Shown: piece by piece, positions 5,788-11,870 of the stretch | Layout: each line of letters starts with the position of its first letter | How positions within the stretch are numbered: the stretch's first letter is position 1 | Assembly (NCBI GenBank): GCA_965652565.1 | Contig: CBFGWL010000073.1 | Location: forward strand, 1-14,897 | Reading direction: 5' to 3' | Origin: RSA11 sp965652565 | GTDB lineage: Bacteria > Actinomycetota > Thermoleophilia > Solirubrobacterales > 70-9 | Length of the DNA stretch: 14,897 nt | Made by a program: the position numbers and the translations under genes | Notes under the pieces: generated by a model | The model's database searches: none | Told to the model about the DNA's origin: nothing | Seen by the model: only the letters and a program-made list of their open reading frames with translations

Positions 5788-6390
5788 TCAGCTCGCGCGG
5801 AGCGCGCCCACGGTGGTGACGCTCCCCGCGAACAGGAACGCTGTCTGGCGCAGCGACGACTCCAAGTCGAACGGATGCAGCGCCGAGACGGCGTCGCGCG
5901 GGACGATCACGTGGTACCAGCGCAGCGCCGCGCTCGCCGCCGTGTAGTGGACGCAGATGTTGGCCACGGTCCCGCAGAGGATCAGGGTGTCCACCCCCCA
6001 GTGGCGCAGGAAATGGTCCAGATGGGTGCCGTAGAAGGCGTCGTAGCGGACCTTCTCAATGACGAGCTCGTCGTCGCGGGGCGCGAGCTCCTCGACGATC
6101 TCCCACCCCCAGGTGCCGCGGCGCACGTGCTCGCCCCAGATCCGGTACTCGGGATCGTCGTCGCCGTGGTGGGTGTCCTGCGTGAAGACCACCCGCATGC
6201 CGGTCGACCGGGCGAGCTCGAGGAGCTCGGCGATGCGCGGGATCGTCTCGGCGGCATCCGGCACGACGAGCGCACCCCCCTCCTTGACGAAGTCGTTTTG
6301 CATGTCGACCACGATGAGCGCAGTACGGCCGGGGTCGACGGTGACCTCGTCGAGTACCTCGTACTCCGGGATTTCGATGGTCGCCGGGAT
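5788..6390 (-). CDS. Isochorismatase-family cysteine hydrolase, probable ATC start
   Basis: The catalytic triad of the family is present: D29 in VVDMQNDF, K113 in VIEKVRYDAF and C146 in CGTVANICVHYTA. The GTVAN segment carries the usual cis-peptide region. Family members hydrolyse amides or vinyl ethers (nicotinamidase, isochorismatase, carbamoylases); the substrate here is unknown. The first canonical start is GTG 6312, but that begins inside the first beta strand, so it would yield a damaged fold. The reading frame is open to a stop at 6430-6432 and has no ATG, GTG or TTG there. AAGGAGG (6405-6399) lies 8 nt before ATC 6390, giving 200 residues beginning with ATIEIPEYEVLDEVTVDPGR, which fits homologues. 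A -10-like TATCCT lies at 6444-6439. Confidence 0.88.
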   Translation of the reverse strand: MPATIEIPEYEVLDEVTVDPGRTALIVVDMQNDFVKEGGALVVPDAAETIPRIAELLELARSTGMRVVFTQDTHHGDDDPEYRIWGEHVRRGTWGWEIVEELAPRDDELVIEKVRYDAFYGTHLDHFLRHWGVDTLILCGTVANICVHYTAASAALRWYHVIVPRDAVSALHPFDLESSLRQTAFLFAGSVTTVGALRAS

Positions 6391-6398
6391 CGAGCTCG

Positions 6399-6405
6399 CC
6401 TCCTT
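6399..6405 (-). promoter_or_regulatory. Ribosome-binding site that decides the ATC start
   Basis: AAGGAGG on the minus strand is a near-perfect Shine-Dalgarno, followed by 8 nt (CGAGCTCG) and then ATC at 6390. No other start codon lies within reach in the hydrolase frame. Confidence 0.7.
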
Positions 6406-6563
6406 GGGGCTGATCTCACCTTCGAGCCTTCAGGAACCAGGATAGGCAGCGAGGGTAGGCGCCGCGCGGATGCCGCAGCCGGTTGACGCACGCCGGCGCG
6501 GCTCGTTCAAGCGCCCTGGGTGTACGCGCGGGCGCTCCTTCTGTGGGAGGCTCCGGTTGCTTC

Positions 6564-7319
6564 ATGCCGGACACCGTGAAACGCCGAGCTCTTGTCGCGC
6601 AGCACACGCCGCGAGCGATCGCGGCGCGCCTCAGGAGGGAGCGCGAGCCCAGCTATCTCCACGACTTCATCTACGGCGCCATCGACGGTGCGGTGACGAC
6701 GTTCGCGGTGGTCGCGGGCGTTCAGGGCGCGCAGCTCGACGAGACGATCGTGATCATCCTCGGCGTCGCCAACCTGATCGCGGACGGGTTCAGTATGGCC
6801 GTCAGCAACTTCCTGGGCACGCGCGCCGAGCGCCAACGCCGGGAGCAGACGCGTGACGAAGAGGCGCGGCAGATCCGCCTCTACCCCGAGGGCGAGCGTG
6901 AGGAGATCCGCCAGATCTTCGCGGCGAAGGGGTTCGAGGGCGAGGATCTGGAGCGGGTGGTCGAGGTGATCACCGCGGACGAGGAGCTGTGGCTGGAGAC
7001 GATGATGAGTGAGGAACACGGCTTCTCGGCGACGTATCCCGACGAGTTCCGCGCTGCGCTCTCGACCCTCGTCGCGTTCGTGGCGGTGGGCGCGATCCCG
7101 CTGCTCACCTTCGCGTACGACCTGGTGATCGGGGACGTCGCCGATCCGTTCCTGTGGGCCGCAGTGCTCACCGGCGTGGCCTTCTTCATCGTCGGCGCGC
7201 TCAAATCGCCGTTCACGGGCCGCGGCTGGCTCTGGTCGGGCGTGGAGACGCTGGCGGTCGGCGGCCTCGCCGCGATCCTCGCGTACGTCACCGGCGTGCT
7301 CCTGCAGGGCGTCGCCTGA
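6564..7319 (+). CDS. VIT1/CCC1-family Fe/Mn transporter
   Basis: The 251-residue membrane protein has the signature YLHDFIYGAIDGAVTTFAVV (31-50) and NLIADGFSMAVSNFLGTRAE (70-89) of the vacuolar-iron-transporter family. Between helix 2 and helix 3 is a Glu/Met-rich cytosolic helical domain (about 90-160, ending ELWLETMMSEEHG) matching the metal-binding domain of plant VIT1. Three more transmembrane helices follow (about 165-188, 195-215, 226-248). Family members export Fe2+ or Mn2+ from the cytosol, in plants into vacuoles; here across the plasma membrane. I use ATG 6564, although GGGAGG lies 13 nt upstream, a long spacing; residues before this Met do not resemble the family. Divergent from the isochorismatase-like gene and convergent with the SDR gene. 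Confidence 0.9.
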   Translation: MPDTVKRRALVAQHTPRAIAARLRREREPSYLHDFIYGAIDGAVTTFAVVAGVQGAQLDETIVIILGVANLIADGFSMAVSNFLGTRAERQRREQTRDEEARQIRLYPEGEREEIRQIFAAKGFEGEDLERVVEVITADEELWLETMMSEEHGFSATYPDEFRAALSTLVAFVAVGAIPLLTFAYDLVIGDVADPFLWAAVLTGVAFFIVGALKSPFTGRGWLWSGVETLAVGGLAAILAYVTGVLLQGVA

Positions 7320-7340
7320 GCGGCCCCGGCGCGGCTGCGG

Positions 7341-8084
7341 TTACCTCGCCAGGTAGCCGCCGTCGACCGGGATGTAGCTGCCGGTCAGGAAGCTTGCGCG
7401 GTCGCTGCTCAGCCAGACGAACGCGTCGGCGACCTCCCTGGGCTCGCCCATGCGACCGAGGGCGTGCATGCCGGGGAGCTGCTCGCGGATGTCCTCGGGG
7501 ATGTTCTCTTCCAGACCGGTCTTGATGTAGGCCGGGCCCACGGCAAGGGCGCGGATGCCCTGCTCGCCGTACTCCCAGGCGATCGTCTGCATGATCCCGA
7601 TCACACCGTGCTTCGCGGCGGCGTAGGGCGCCATGCCGAAGAGCCCGCGCTCGCCCGCGATGCTCGACGTGGCGATGATCACCCCGCCGCCGGCGCGCAG
7701 CATGGCCGGGATCTGCGCGCGGACACCGTAGAAGACGCCGTCGAGGTCGACGGCGCGCACCTTCTCCCAGTCCGCCAGCGGCAGGTCCGCCGTTGGCGTC
7801 GCCGGGATAGTGACGCCCGCGTTGTTCGCGGCGATGTCGAGCTTGCCGAAGCGCTCCTCGACCTGCCCCACCACGCGTTCGTGCGCCTCGGCATCGGTGG
7901 TGTCGAGGTGCGCGCTCGCGGCCGTGCCGCCGGCATCGGTGATCGCGGCCGCAACGCGCTCCGCCCCGTCCGCATCGATGTCCGTGACCATCACGCTCGC
8001 GCCCGCCTCCGCGTACGCGCGCGCGATCGCCTCACCGATCCCTGCCGCCGCGCCGGTTACGAGCGCGACTTTTCCGTCGAGCAT
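7341..8084 (-). CDS. Classical short-chain dehydrogenase/reductase (SDR)
   Basis: The 247-residue Rossmann enzyme has the cofactor loop TGAAAGIG (10-17), NNAG (87-90), S141 and Y154-x-x-x-K158, plus the C-terminal SFLTGSYIPVDGGYLAR typical of classical SDRs. Asp35 at the end of beta-2 (VMVTDID) favours NAD(H) over NADP(H). The substrate cannot be told. One oddity: the Asn of the SDR catalytic tetrad, normally in a VNL segment, appears as Asp113 in AVDLDGVF. The start is ATG 8084, with AGGAGG 5 nt upstream. It lies 78 bp downstream of the hemerythrin gene on the same strand and may be co-transcribed, though the gap holds a small GC hairpin (8133-8146). Confidence 0.93.
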   Translation of the reverse strand: MLDGKVALVTGAAAGIGEAIARAYAEAGASVMVTDIDADGAERVAAAITDAGGTAASAHLDTTDAEAHERVVGQVEERFGKLDIAANNAGVTIPATPTADLPLADWEKVRAVDLDGVFYGVRAQIPAMLRAGGGVIIATSSIAGERGLFGMAPYAAAKHGVIGIMQTIAWEYGEQGIRALAVGPAYIKTGLEENIPEDIREQLPGMHALGRMGEPREVADAFVWLSSDRASFLTGSYIPVDGGYLAR

Positions 8085-8162
8085 TGCTGCCTCCTGAGTC
8101 GGGTGCGTTGTGGCTCGCTTGTACCCGGCCCGGCGCTGCGTAGCGCACGCCTGGGGCGCAGC

Positions 8163-8597
8163 TCAGGCGGACTCGGCGCGGTCGAGCTCGGCGCCGAGCT
8201 CCGCGAGGGCCTTGGGCTCGAGGGTGTTTTCGATCAGCGGGAAGAGCTCGTCCTCTTCCATGCGCACGTGCGCGGCGAGGCGCTCGCCGAGGTCGTGGAG
8301 CGTGGCGAGGCGCGCGTCGGGGCTGAGGTTGCGCGCCGCGGCGCGGATCTCGACGTGCTCGGCGAGCGTGCGGGTCACGAGCTCGTGCCGCGCGTCCCCC
8401 CCGCCCTGCACGAAGCCCGGGAGCAGCACCGCCTCCTCGATCTCGAAGTGGCGCTCGCCGTGCCCGCGCCAGAACTCGAGGAAGTGCGCCAGGGCGTCCG
8501 CGGAGCTCTCGCCGTCCGCCCGCCGGAGCTTGAGGCTGGCGACCAGAGCCTGATGGTGATCCCGGGAGAGCTGCTGGAGTTCGGCCGAGCGCTTCAC
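8163..8597 (-). CDS. Hemerythrin HHE-domain protein
   Basis: The 144-residue four-helix-bundle protein has the expected iron ligands: H14/H15 in SRDHHQAL, H46 and H50 in WRGHGERHFEIEE with E54/E55, H81 in LAEHVEIR, and H110 with E114/E115 in AAHVRMEEDELFP. HHE proteins bind a di-iron centre and sense or handle oxygen, nitric oxide or iron. The protein is soluble, with no extra domain. The start is GTG 8597, with TAGCCT 6 nt upstream and no Shine-Dalgarno, indicating a leaderless mRNA. It lies 41 bp downstream of the large GxGYxYP gene but likely uses its own promoter. Confidence 0.92.
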   Translation of the reverse strand: MKRSAELQQLSRDHHQALVASLKLRRADGESSADALAHFLEFWRGHGERHFEIEEAVLLPGFVQGGGDARHELVTRTLAEHVEIRAAARNLSPDARLATLHDLGERLAAHVRMEEDELFPLIENTLEPKALAELGAELDRAESA

Positions 8598-8603
8598 AAC
8601 CGC

Positions 8604-8609
8604 AGGCTA
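8604..8609 (-). promoter_or_regulatory. -10 box of the hemerythrin gene (leaderless start)
   Basis: TAGCCT on the minus strand lies 6 nt before GTG 8597, with no Shine-Dalgarno. Confidence 0.5.
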
Positions 8610-8638
8610 ACGCGGCGGCCGGGCCGGCACGGGCGGGC

Positions 8639-10999
8639 TCAGCGGCGAACGCGCAGGCGCACGATCGCGTGCTGCTTGCCGGCGCGCGGGCCTCGGGCGA
8701 TGAGCTTCACGCGGGTGAGCTTGCCACGCGCCGCGGGACGCGGCCGCAGCGTGAACCGGTGGCGAACGGCGGCGGCGTCGGCGATCTCGCGCGCGACGCA
8801 GCGTTTGCCCGCGATCCGCATGCGCTTGCGCGGAGCCTTCGCGCAGAGCCGCACGCGCCCGCTCGGCATGTCGCCGTCGTTGGCGACGCGCAGAGCCAGG
8901 CGCACGCGCTTGCGCTTGGGCGCGATCCGCAGCTTGCGAGGGTTCGCGCGCACCTTGAGCTTGGGCGTCGCGATGCCGTGCGCTTGGCGGACGAGCTTGA
9001 AGTACTGGTCCGCGCGGACGATCTCGAACTCGGGCCCGAGGGCGTCGGCGACCTCGGCCAGATGCGTGGGCGTGGTGCCCCAGGCGAGCACGCCGATCGT
9101 CAGGAAGAGCGGGGACTCGCCATCCCAGCCGGCGGCGGCGTCCTCGATCGCGCTCTGCACCTCCTGGCGGCCGCTGGCGCCCCGCACCGTGGCAAGCGGC
9201 AGCGCGTCGCCGAGCAGCTGGGTCTCGGTGGTGCCGCCCCAGTGGATGAACATGCCGCGCGGCTTGATCTGCTCGGCATAGGCGCTCGCCTTGTCCGGCG
9301 GCAGCGGGACGTCGCTGTGGTCGACCCGGTTGAGCACGTAGACGATGTCCATGCCGGTCGCGCGCATGTAGCTGCGCGTCTGTGCGGCGTAGACGTCGAA
9401 CTGATCCGCGGGCCACGGCGCCGGGTAGATGTATCCCGCCCCGGACGGTCCGGCGATCAACAGGTCATTGGCCGTCGCTGTGCGCTGGTAGTGGGAGAGG
9501 ATCCCGGGCGCCGCATCTGCGAGCAGCGGCGAGGCGCTCCAGTTGATCGGTACGTCGCCGCGCTGGGGGTCGTCCCACAGCTGGCGCATGCGGTGCTCGT
9601 TGTACTGCAGGTTGTCGCCCTCGGACATGACGAAGGTGACGTAGACCTTGTTCTCGAGCGGGGGCGCGGTGAGCGAGCGCTGCGACTTGGAGATCGGCGC
9701 GCGCACGCCCGAGTGGACGCTCATGTTCTCGAACCAGTCCGCGGGCACGACGTATACGCCGTGGCTCGAGACGAGCTCCGTGCCGGCGAACTCCCCGGCG
9801 ACGTCCTGGGCGAACCAGCCGAGGTACGGGGTCGGCGGCTCGGTCTCGGACATGATCCGCTCGAAGAGCGCGCGCTCGCCGGGGACGTTGGGATCGAGCC
9901 AGAAAACCATCGCCCGGTTGGCGACGGCGTAGTCGCGCAGGTAGGCGTAGCCGGTGGCGTACGGGCGCGCCGGCTGGACGCTGGATACGGAGATCCGGTA
10001 CTCGTTCCACACCTGGACCCGAACGGTGAGCTCCTCCGTTCCCGGCGGCGGGTCGAACTGGTAGACGAACCGCGCGTTGCCGTCGGCGAAGCGATGCTGG
10101 GGCTGGTTGGTGCCGATCTGCGAACCGGTTCCGTCGTAGAGGAAGGGCTCCTCCTCGGCCGTGCCCGGGATGAAATCCGCGATCGGCTCGCCGTCGGCGT
10201 GCACCAACACCTGACCGACGGCGGGGCCCCAGCCGTCCCCGGTGAAGACGTCGTCGAAGCGCAGCCAGATCCCCTCGCCGCCGAGGTGCTCGGAGAGGTC
10301 GAGCTCCAGGGTCTCGCGGTTGGAGGCGTCGTGGATGTGTTCCTCCACGTCCGCTAGGACCGTGTAGTGGTCGGGAAGGTCGGGCGGAATGCCGACCCCG
10401 CGCGTCGGCGGGAGCCCGACCAGCATGCGATGGGTCGTCTGCGACCAGAGGTTCTCGAACTGCCACTCGTAAGCGTCGAGCCGGTCCGTGAAGCGGCCGC
10501 GCAAGTCCTCCAGGATCTCGAGGCCGTACTCCTCGGCGAGGGCCTCGGCGAGGTCCGGGCTGGCGACGATCGCGTCCTCGAGGCCCGCCATCGTCGTGGC
10601 GACGTTGATCGAGTCGGGTACGTCGGGATCGAAGACGATCGTGCCGGCGATCTCATCGGCGTACCTCTCAACGAGCGCGAGCGGGTCCGGCTCCAGCGTG
10701 TACGGGACGCCGAGCGTCTCGAGCCAGGTCTGCGGGCCTTCGATCGGAGCGTCGTCGCCGATGAGATAGATGCGCGGCTCGGTGCGGTTGATGACGCCCT
10801 GGAGCGTGCCGAGGAGGAGCTTGAGATCGCCGTCGAGCCCTCGGATGTCGGCGACGTCCAGCGCGCGCGGCTCGGCGAAGGTCGGTAGGGCCTGATCCTC
10901 GGGCCATGAGATCCCCTGGGCGTTGGCGGCGGGCGCCGTCGCGCCGATCAGCGCCAGGGTGATGATCGCGAGCGCCTTCGCGGGCGAGTGGATACGCAC
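8639..10999 (-). CDS. Secreted GxGYxYP-family putative glycoside hydrolase
   Basis: This 786-residue protein starts with a signal peptide (MRIHSPAKALAIITLALIGA, cleavage likely near APAANA). Residues about 45-130 hold the LQGVINRTEPRIYLIG region of the GxGYxYP N-terminal domain; the central part includes YVTFVMSEGDNLQYNEHRMR (acidic residues, candidate active site) and the family motif G520-A-G-Y-I-Y-P526. The domain is predicted to act on carbohydrate, but to my knowledge no member's activity is well defined. A middle beta-rich insert (about 225-330, RFVYQFDPPPGTEELTVRVQVWNEYR) looks like a carbohydrate-binding or fibronectin-like module. The last 110 residues are a Lys/Arg-rich Ig-like module ending RLRVRR. 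The start is GTG 10999, with AGGAGG 4 nt upstream; a GC hairpin lies in the leader. Confidence 0.88.
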   Translation of the reverse strand: MRIHSPAKALAIITLALIGATAPAANAQGISWPEDQALPTFAEPRALDVADIRGLDGDLKLLLGTLQGVINRTEPRIYLIGDDAPIEGPQTWLETLGVPYTLEPDPLALVERYADEIAGTIVFDPDVPDSINVATTMAGLEDAIVASPDLAEALAEEYGLEILEDLRGRFTDRLDAYEWQFENLWSQTTHRMLVGLPPTRGVGIPPDLPDHYTVLADVEEHIHDASNRETLELDLSEHLGGEGIWLRFDDVFTGDGWGPAVGQVLVHADGEPIADFIPGTAEEEPFLYDGTGSQIGTNQPQHRFADGNARFVYQFDPPPGTEELTVRVQVWNEYRISVSSVQPARPYATGYAYLRDYAVANRAMVFWLDPNVPGERALFERIMSETEPPTPYLGWFAQDVAGEFAGTELVSSHGVYVVPADWFENMSVHSGVRAPISKSQRSLTAPPLENKVYVTFVMSEGDNLQYNEHRMRQLWDDPQRGDVPINWSASPLLADAAPGILSHYQRTATANDLLIAGPSGAGYIYPAPWPADQFDVYAAQTRSYMRATGMDIVYVLNRVDHSDVPLPPDKASAYAEQIKPRGMFIHWGGTTETQLLGDALPLATVRGASGRQEVQSAIEDAAAGWDGESPLFLTIGVLAWGTTPTHLAEVADALGPEFEIVRADQYFKLVRQAHGIATPKLKVRANPRKLRIAPKRKRVRLALRVANDGDMPSGRVRLCAKAPRKRMRIAGKRCVAREIADAAAVRHRFTLRPRPAARGKLTRVKLIARGPRAGKQHAIVRLRVRR

Positions 11000-11065
11000 C
11001 TTTCCTCCTACCGCGCCCTCCCCCGGACGGCGCCTCTCGCGCGAGCGCTTTCCTGTCGCTTACCT

Positions 11066-11086
11066 CCCTCCGCCGGCCGCGGAGGG
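11066..11086 (-). other. GC hairpin in the leader of the GxGYxYP gene
   Basis: On the minus strand, CCCTCCGC-GGCCG-GCGGAGGG is a perfect 8-bp stem with a 5-nt loop. A TANNNT box, TAGAGT (11097-11092), lies just upstream, so the hairpin would open an mRNA leader of about 85 nt. No T-tract follows. Confidence 0.4.
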
Positions 11087-11192
11087 TTACGACTCTACAC
11101 CGCGCAGAAGATGGGCGACTTGAGTCGGGCGTCGGCCTTTTGGCGCTTTGTGGGCGGCGGAAGCCCGGCTATCGATACGCCCGAGAACGACG

Positions 11193-11219
11193 AAACCCCG
11201 CTCCGGGGAGCGAGGCTTT
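11193..11219 (-). terminator. Intrinsic terminator after tRNA-Glu
   Basis: On the minus strand, AAAGCCTCGCTCC then CCGGAGCGGGGTTT forms a 9-bp GC stem with one G-T pair and ends in a short T run, immediately downstream of tRNA-Glu. The sequence is nearly symmetric and could also work on the plus strand. Confidence 0.7.
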
Positions 11220-11226
11220 CGCGAGG

Positions 11227-11299
11227 CACCGCTACCGGGATTCGAACCCGGGTTTCCGGACTGAGAATCCGGCGTCCTAGTCCCCTAGACGATAGCGGC
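11227..11299 (-). tRNA. tRNA-Glu (anticodon CTC)
   Basis: The 73-nt cloverleaf has acceptor GCCGCTA/TAGCGGT (with a G-U closing pair), an anticodon stem CCGGA/TCCGG around the loop TTCTCAG giving anticodon CTC, and a T arm CCGGGTTCGAATCCCGG. The discriminator is G. CCA is not encoded (CC then T), so it must be added after transcription. It reads GAG codons, very frequent in this genome. A likely -10, TAGAAT, lies at 11318-11313. Confidence 0.95.
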
Positions 11300-11334
11300 G
11301 TGTGAGCAGGCGATTCTAGCGAATGCTCACACGC
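11298..11334. repeat. 11-bp inverted repeat at the tRNA-Glu promoter
   Basis: GCGTGTGAGCA (11298-11308) and TGCTCACACGC (11324-11334) are perfect inverted copies with a 15-nt spacer. The repeat encloses the TAGAAT -10 box, takes in the first two tRNA bases, and overlaps the last codons of the HesB-like gene. Confidence 0.5.
11313..11318 (-). promoter_or_regulatory. -10 box of tRNA-Glu
   Basis: TAGAAT on the minus strand is one base from consensus and ends 13 nt before the tRNA 5' end. A convincing -35 is not seen. Confidence 0.5.
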
Positions 11335-11635
11335 TTGAATCGGTCTGCTCAGCGACCGTGAAGCGGACCTGATCCTCGAGGATCTCGGCGTGGAGAACCT
11401 TGTCGTCGAGCACCTCGGCGGCCTCGGGCTCGAGGAAAACGGGCGGGTCGGTGACGACCTGGTCGCCCTCCTGAGGGGACTCGACGAGCGTGAGATGAAG
11501 CTCGACGCCGCTGCCGGCGCTGTTGGCGCCCGGCTCGTCCGCGCGCGAGATGCGCATACCGCTCCCCTCGGGCATCTGCGACGACGCGAGGATCGTCTGG
11601 ACCGCCGAGACGGCCTGTTCCGTAAGTGCGAGCAT
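11327..11635 (-). CDS. HesB/IscA-like protein lacking cysteines
   Basis: The 102-residue product has the HesB/IscA fold pattern of actinobacteria: MLALTEQAVSAVQTILASSQ, then GSGMRISR, GDQVV, PPVFLEPEAAEVLDDKVL and a final beta strand. Canonical IscA uses three conserved cysteines for iron-sulfur assembly; this protein has none, so it probably does not carry a cluster in the usual way. Such Cys-less homologues are known in actinobacteria with unclear function. I use ATG 11635; an AGGA lies 4 nt upstream. The frame remains open to 11806, but that extension runs through the tRNA-Leu gene. The gene lies between two tRNA genes on the same strand, downstream of a terminator, so it has its own promoter. 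Confidence 0.85.
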   Translation of the reverse strand: MLALTEQAVSAVQTILASSQMPEGSGMRISRADEPGANSAGSGVELHLTLVESPQEGDQVVTDPPVFLEPEAAEVLDDKVLHAEILEDQVRFTVAEQTDSSV

Positions 11636-11654
11636 TTTTCCTGGGACTCCCTTC

Positions 11655-11668
11655 TCCCCCGAGGGGGA
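11655..11668 (-). other. Hairpin in the HesB-like leader
   Basis: TCCCC-CTCG-GGGGA on the minus strand is a tight GC hairpin with a CTCG tetraloop, about 20 nt before ATG 11635. No T-tract follows, so it is unlikely to be a terminator. Confidence 0.4.
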
Positions 11669-11696
11669 AGCTTTCACGTCCTGCTCGCCTACCCAC

Positions 11697-11719
11697 GCTC
11701 CGGTTATCGAAACCGGAGC
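11697..11719. repeat. Perfect 9-bp stem inverted repeat upstream of the HesB-like gene
   Basis: GCTCCGGTT (11697-11705) and AACCGGAGC (11711-11719) flank a 5-nt centre. It lies between the tRNA-Leu terminator and the HesB-like leader. It could be an operator or part of a structured leader; no known motif is recognised. Confidence 0.5.
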
Positions 11720-11729
11720 CCTGCACGCG

Positions 11730-11754
11730 AAAGAGCCGCCCCTAGGAGCGGCTC
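11730..11754 (-). terminator. Intrinsic terminator after tRNA-Leu
   Basis: GAGCCGCTCC then TA then GGGGCGGCTC followed by TTT on the minus strand gives a 10-bp stem with one wobble pair, starting 5 nt after the tRNA-Leu discriminator base. Confidence 0.75.
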
Positions 11755-11759
11755 TCGAG

Positions 11760-11843
11760 TGCGGCTGGAGGGACTCGAACCCCCACGGGCTTTCGCCCAA
11801 TGCCACCTGAAGACATCGTGTCTACCAATTCCACCACAGCCGC
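11760..11843 (-). tRNA. tRNA-Leu (anticodon CAG)
   Basis: The 84-nt type II tRNA has acceptor GCGGCTG/CAGCCGC, a D arm GTGG...CAC, an anticodon loop TTCAGGT giving CAG, a long variable arm TGGGCGAAAGCCCG as expected for leucine, a T arm GGGGGTTCGAGTCCCTC and discriminator A. CCA is not encoded. It reads CUG, a favoured codon in GC-rich genomes. The tRNA is intact, with no intron in the anticodon loop. A -10-like TATTTT lies at 11861-11856. Confidence 0.95.
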
Positions 11844-11870
11844 GTGGAGACAAGAAAAATAGCGTCTCGC

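Noticed and set aside
7464..9281. 605-residue plus-strand open frame
   Set aside because: It runs antisense through the SDR, hemerythrin and GxGYxYP genes, all with strong family motifs.
8669..10357. 562-residue plus-strand open frame
   Set aside because: It is antisense to the GxGYxYP gene with biased composition and no motif.
11636..11806. N-terminal extension of the HesB-like frame
   Set aside because: It would translate part of tRNA-Leu and its terminator.
11760..11843. Group I intron or remnant in tRNA-Leu as the home of the LAGLIDADG gene
   Set aside because: The tRNA is continuous with a normal anticodon loop, and the LAGLIDADG gene lies wholly outside it.
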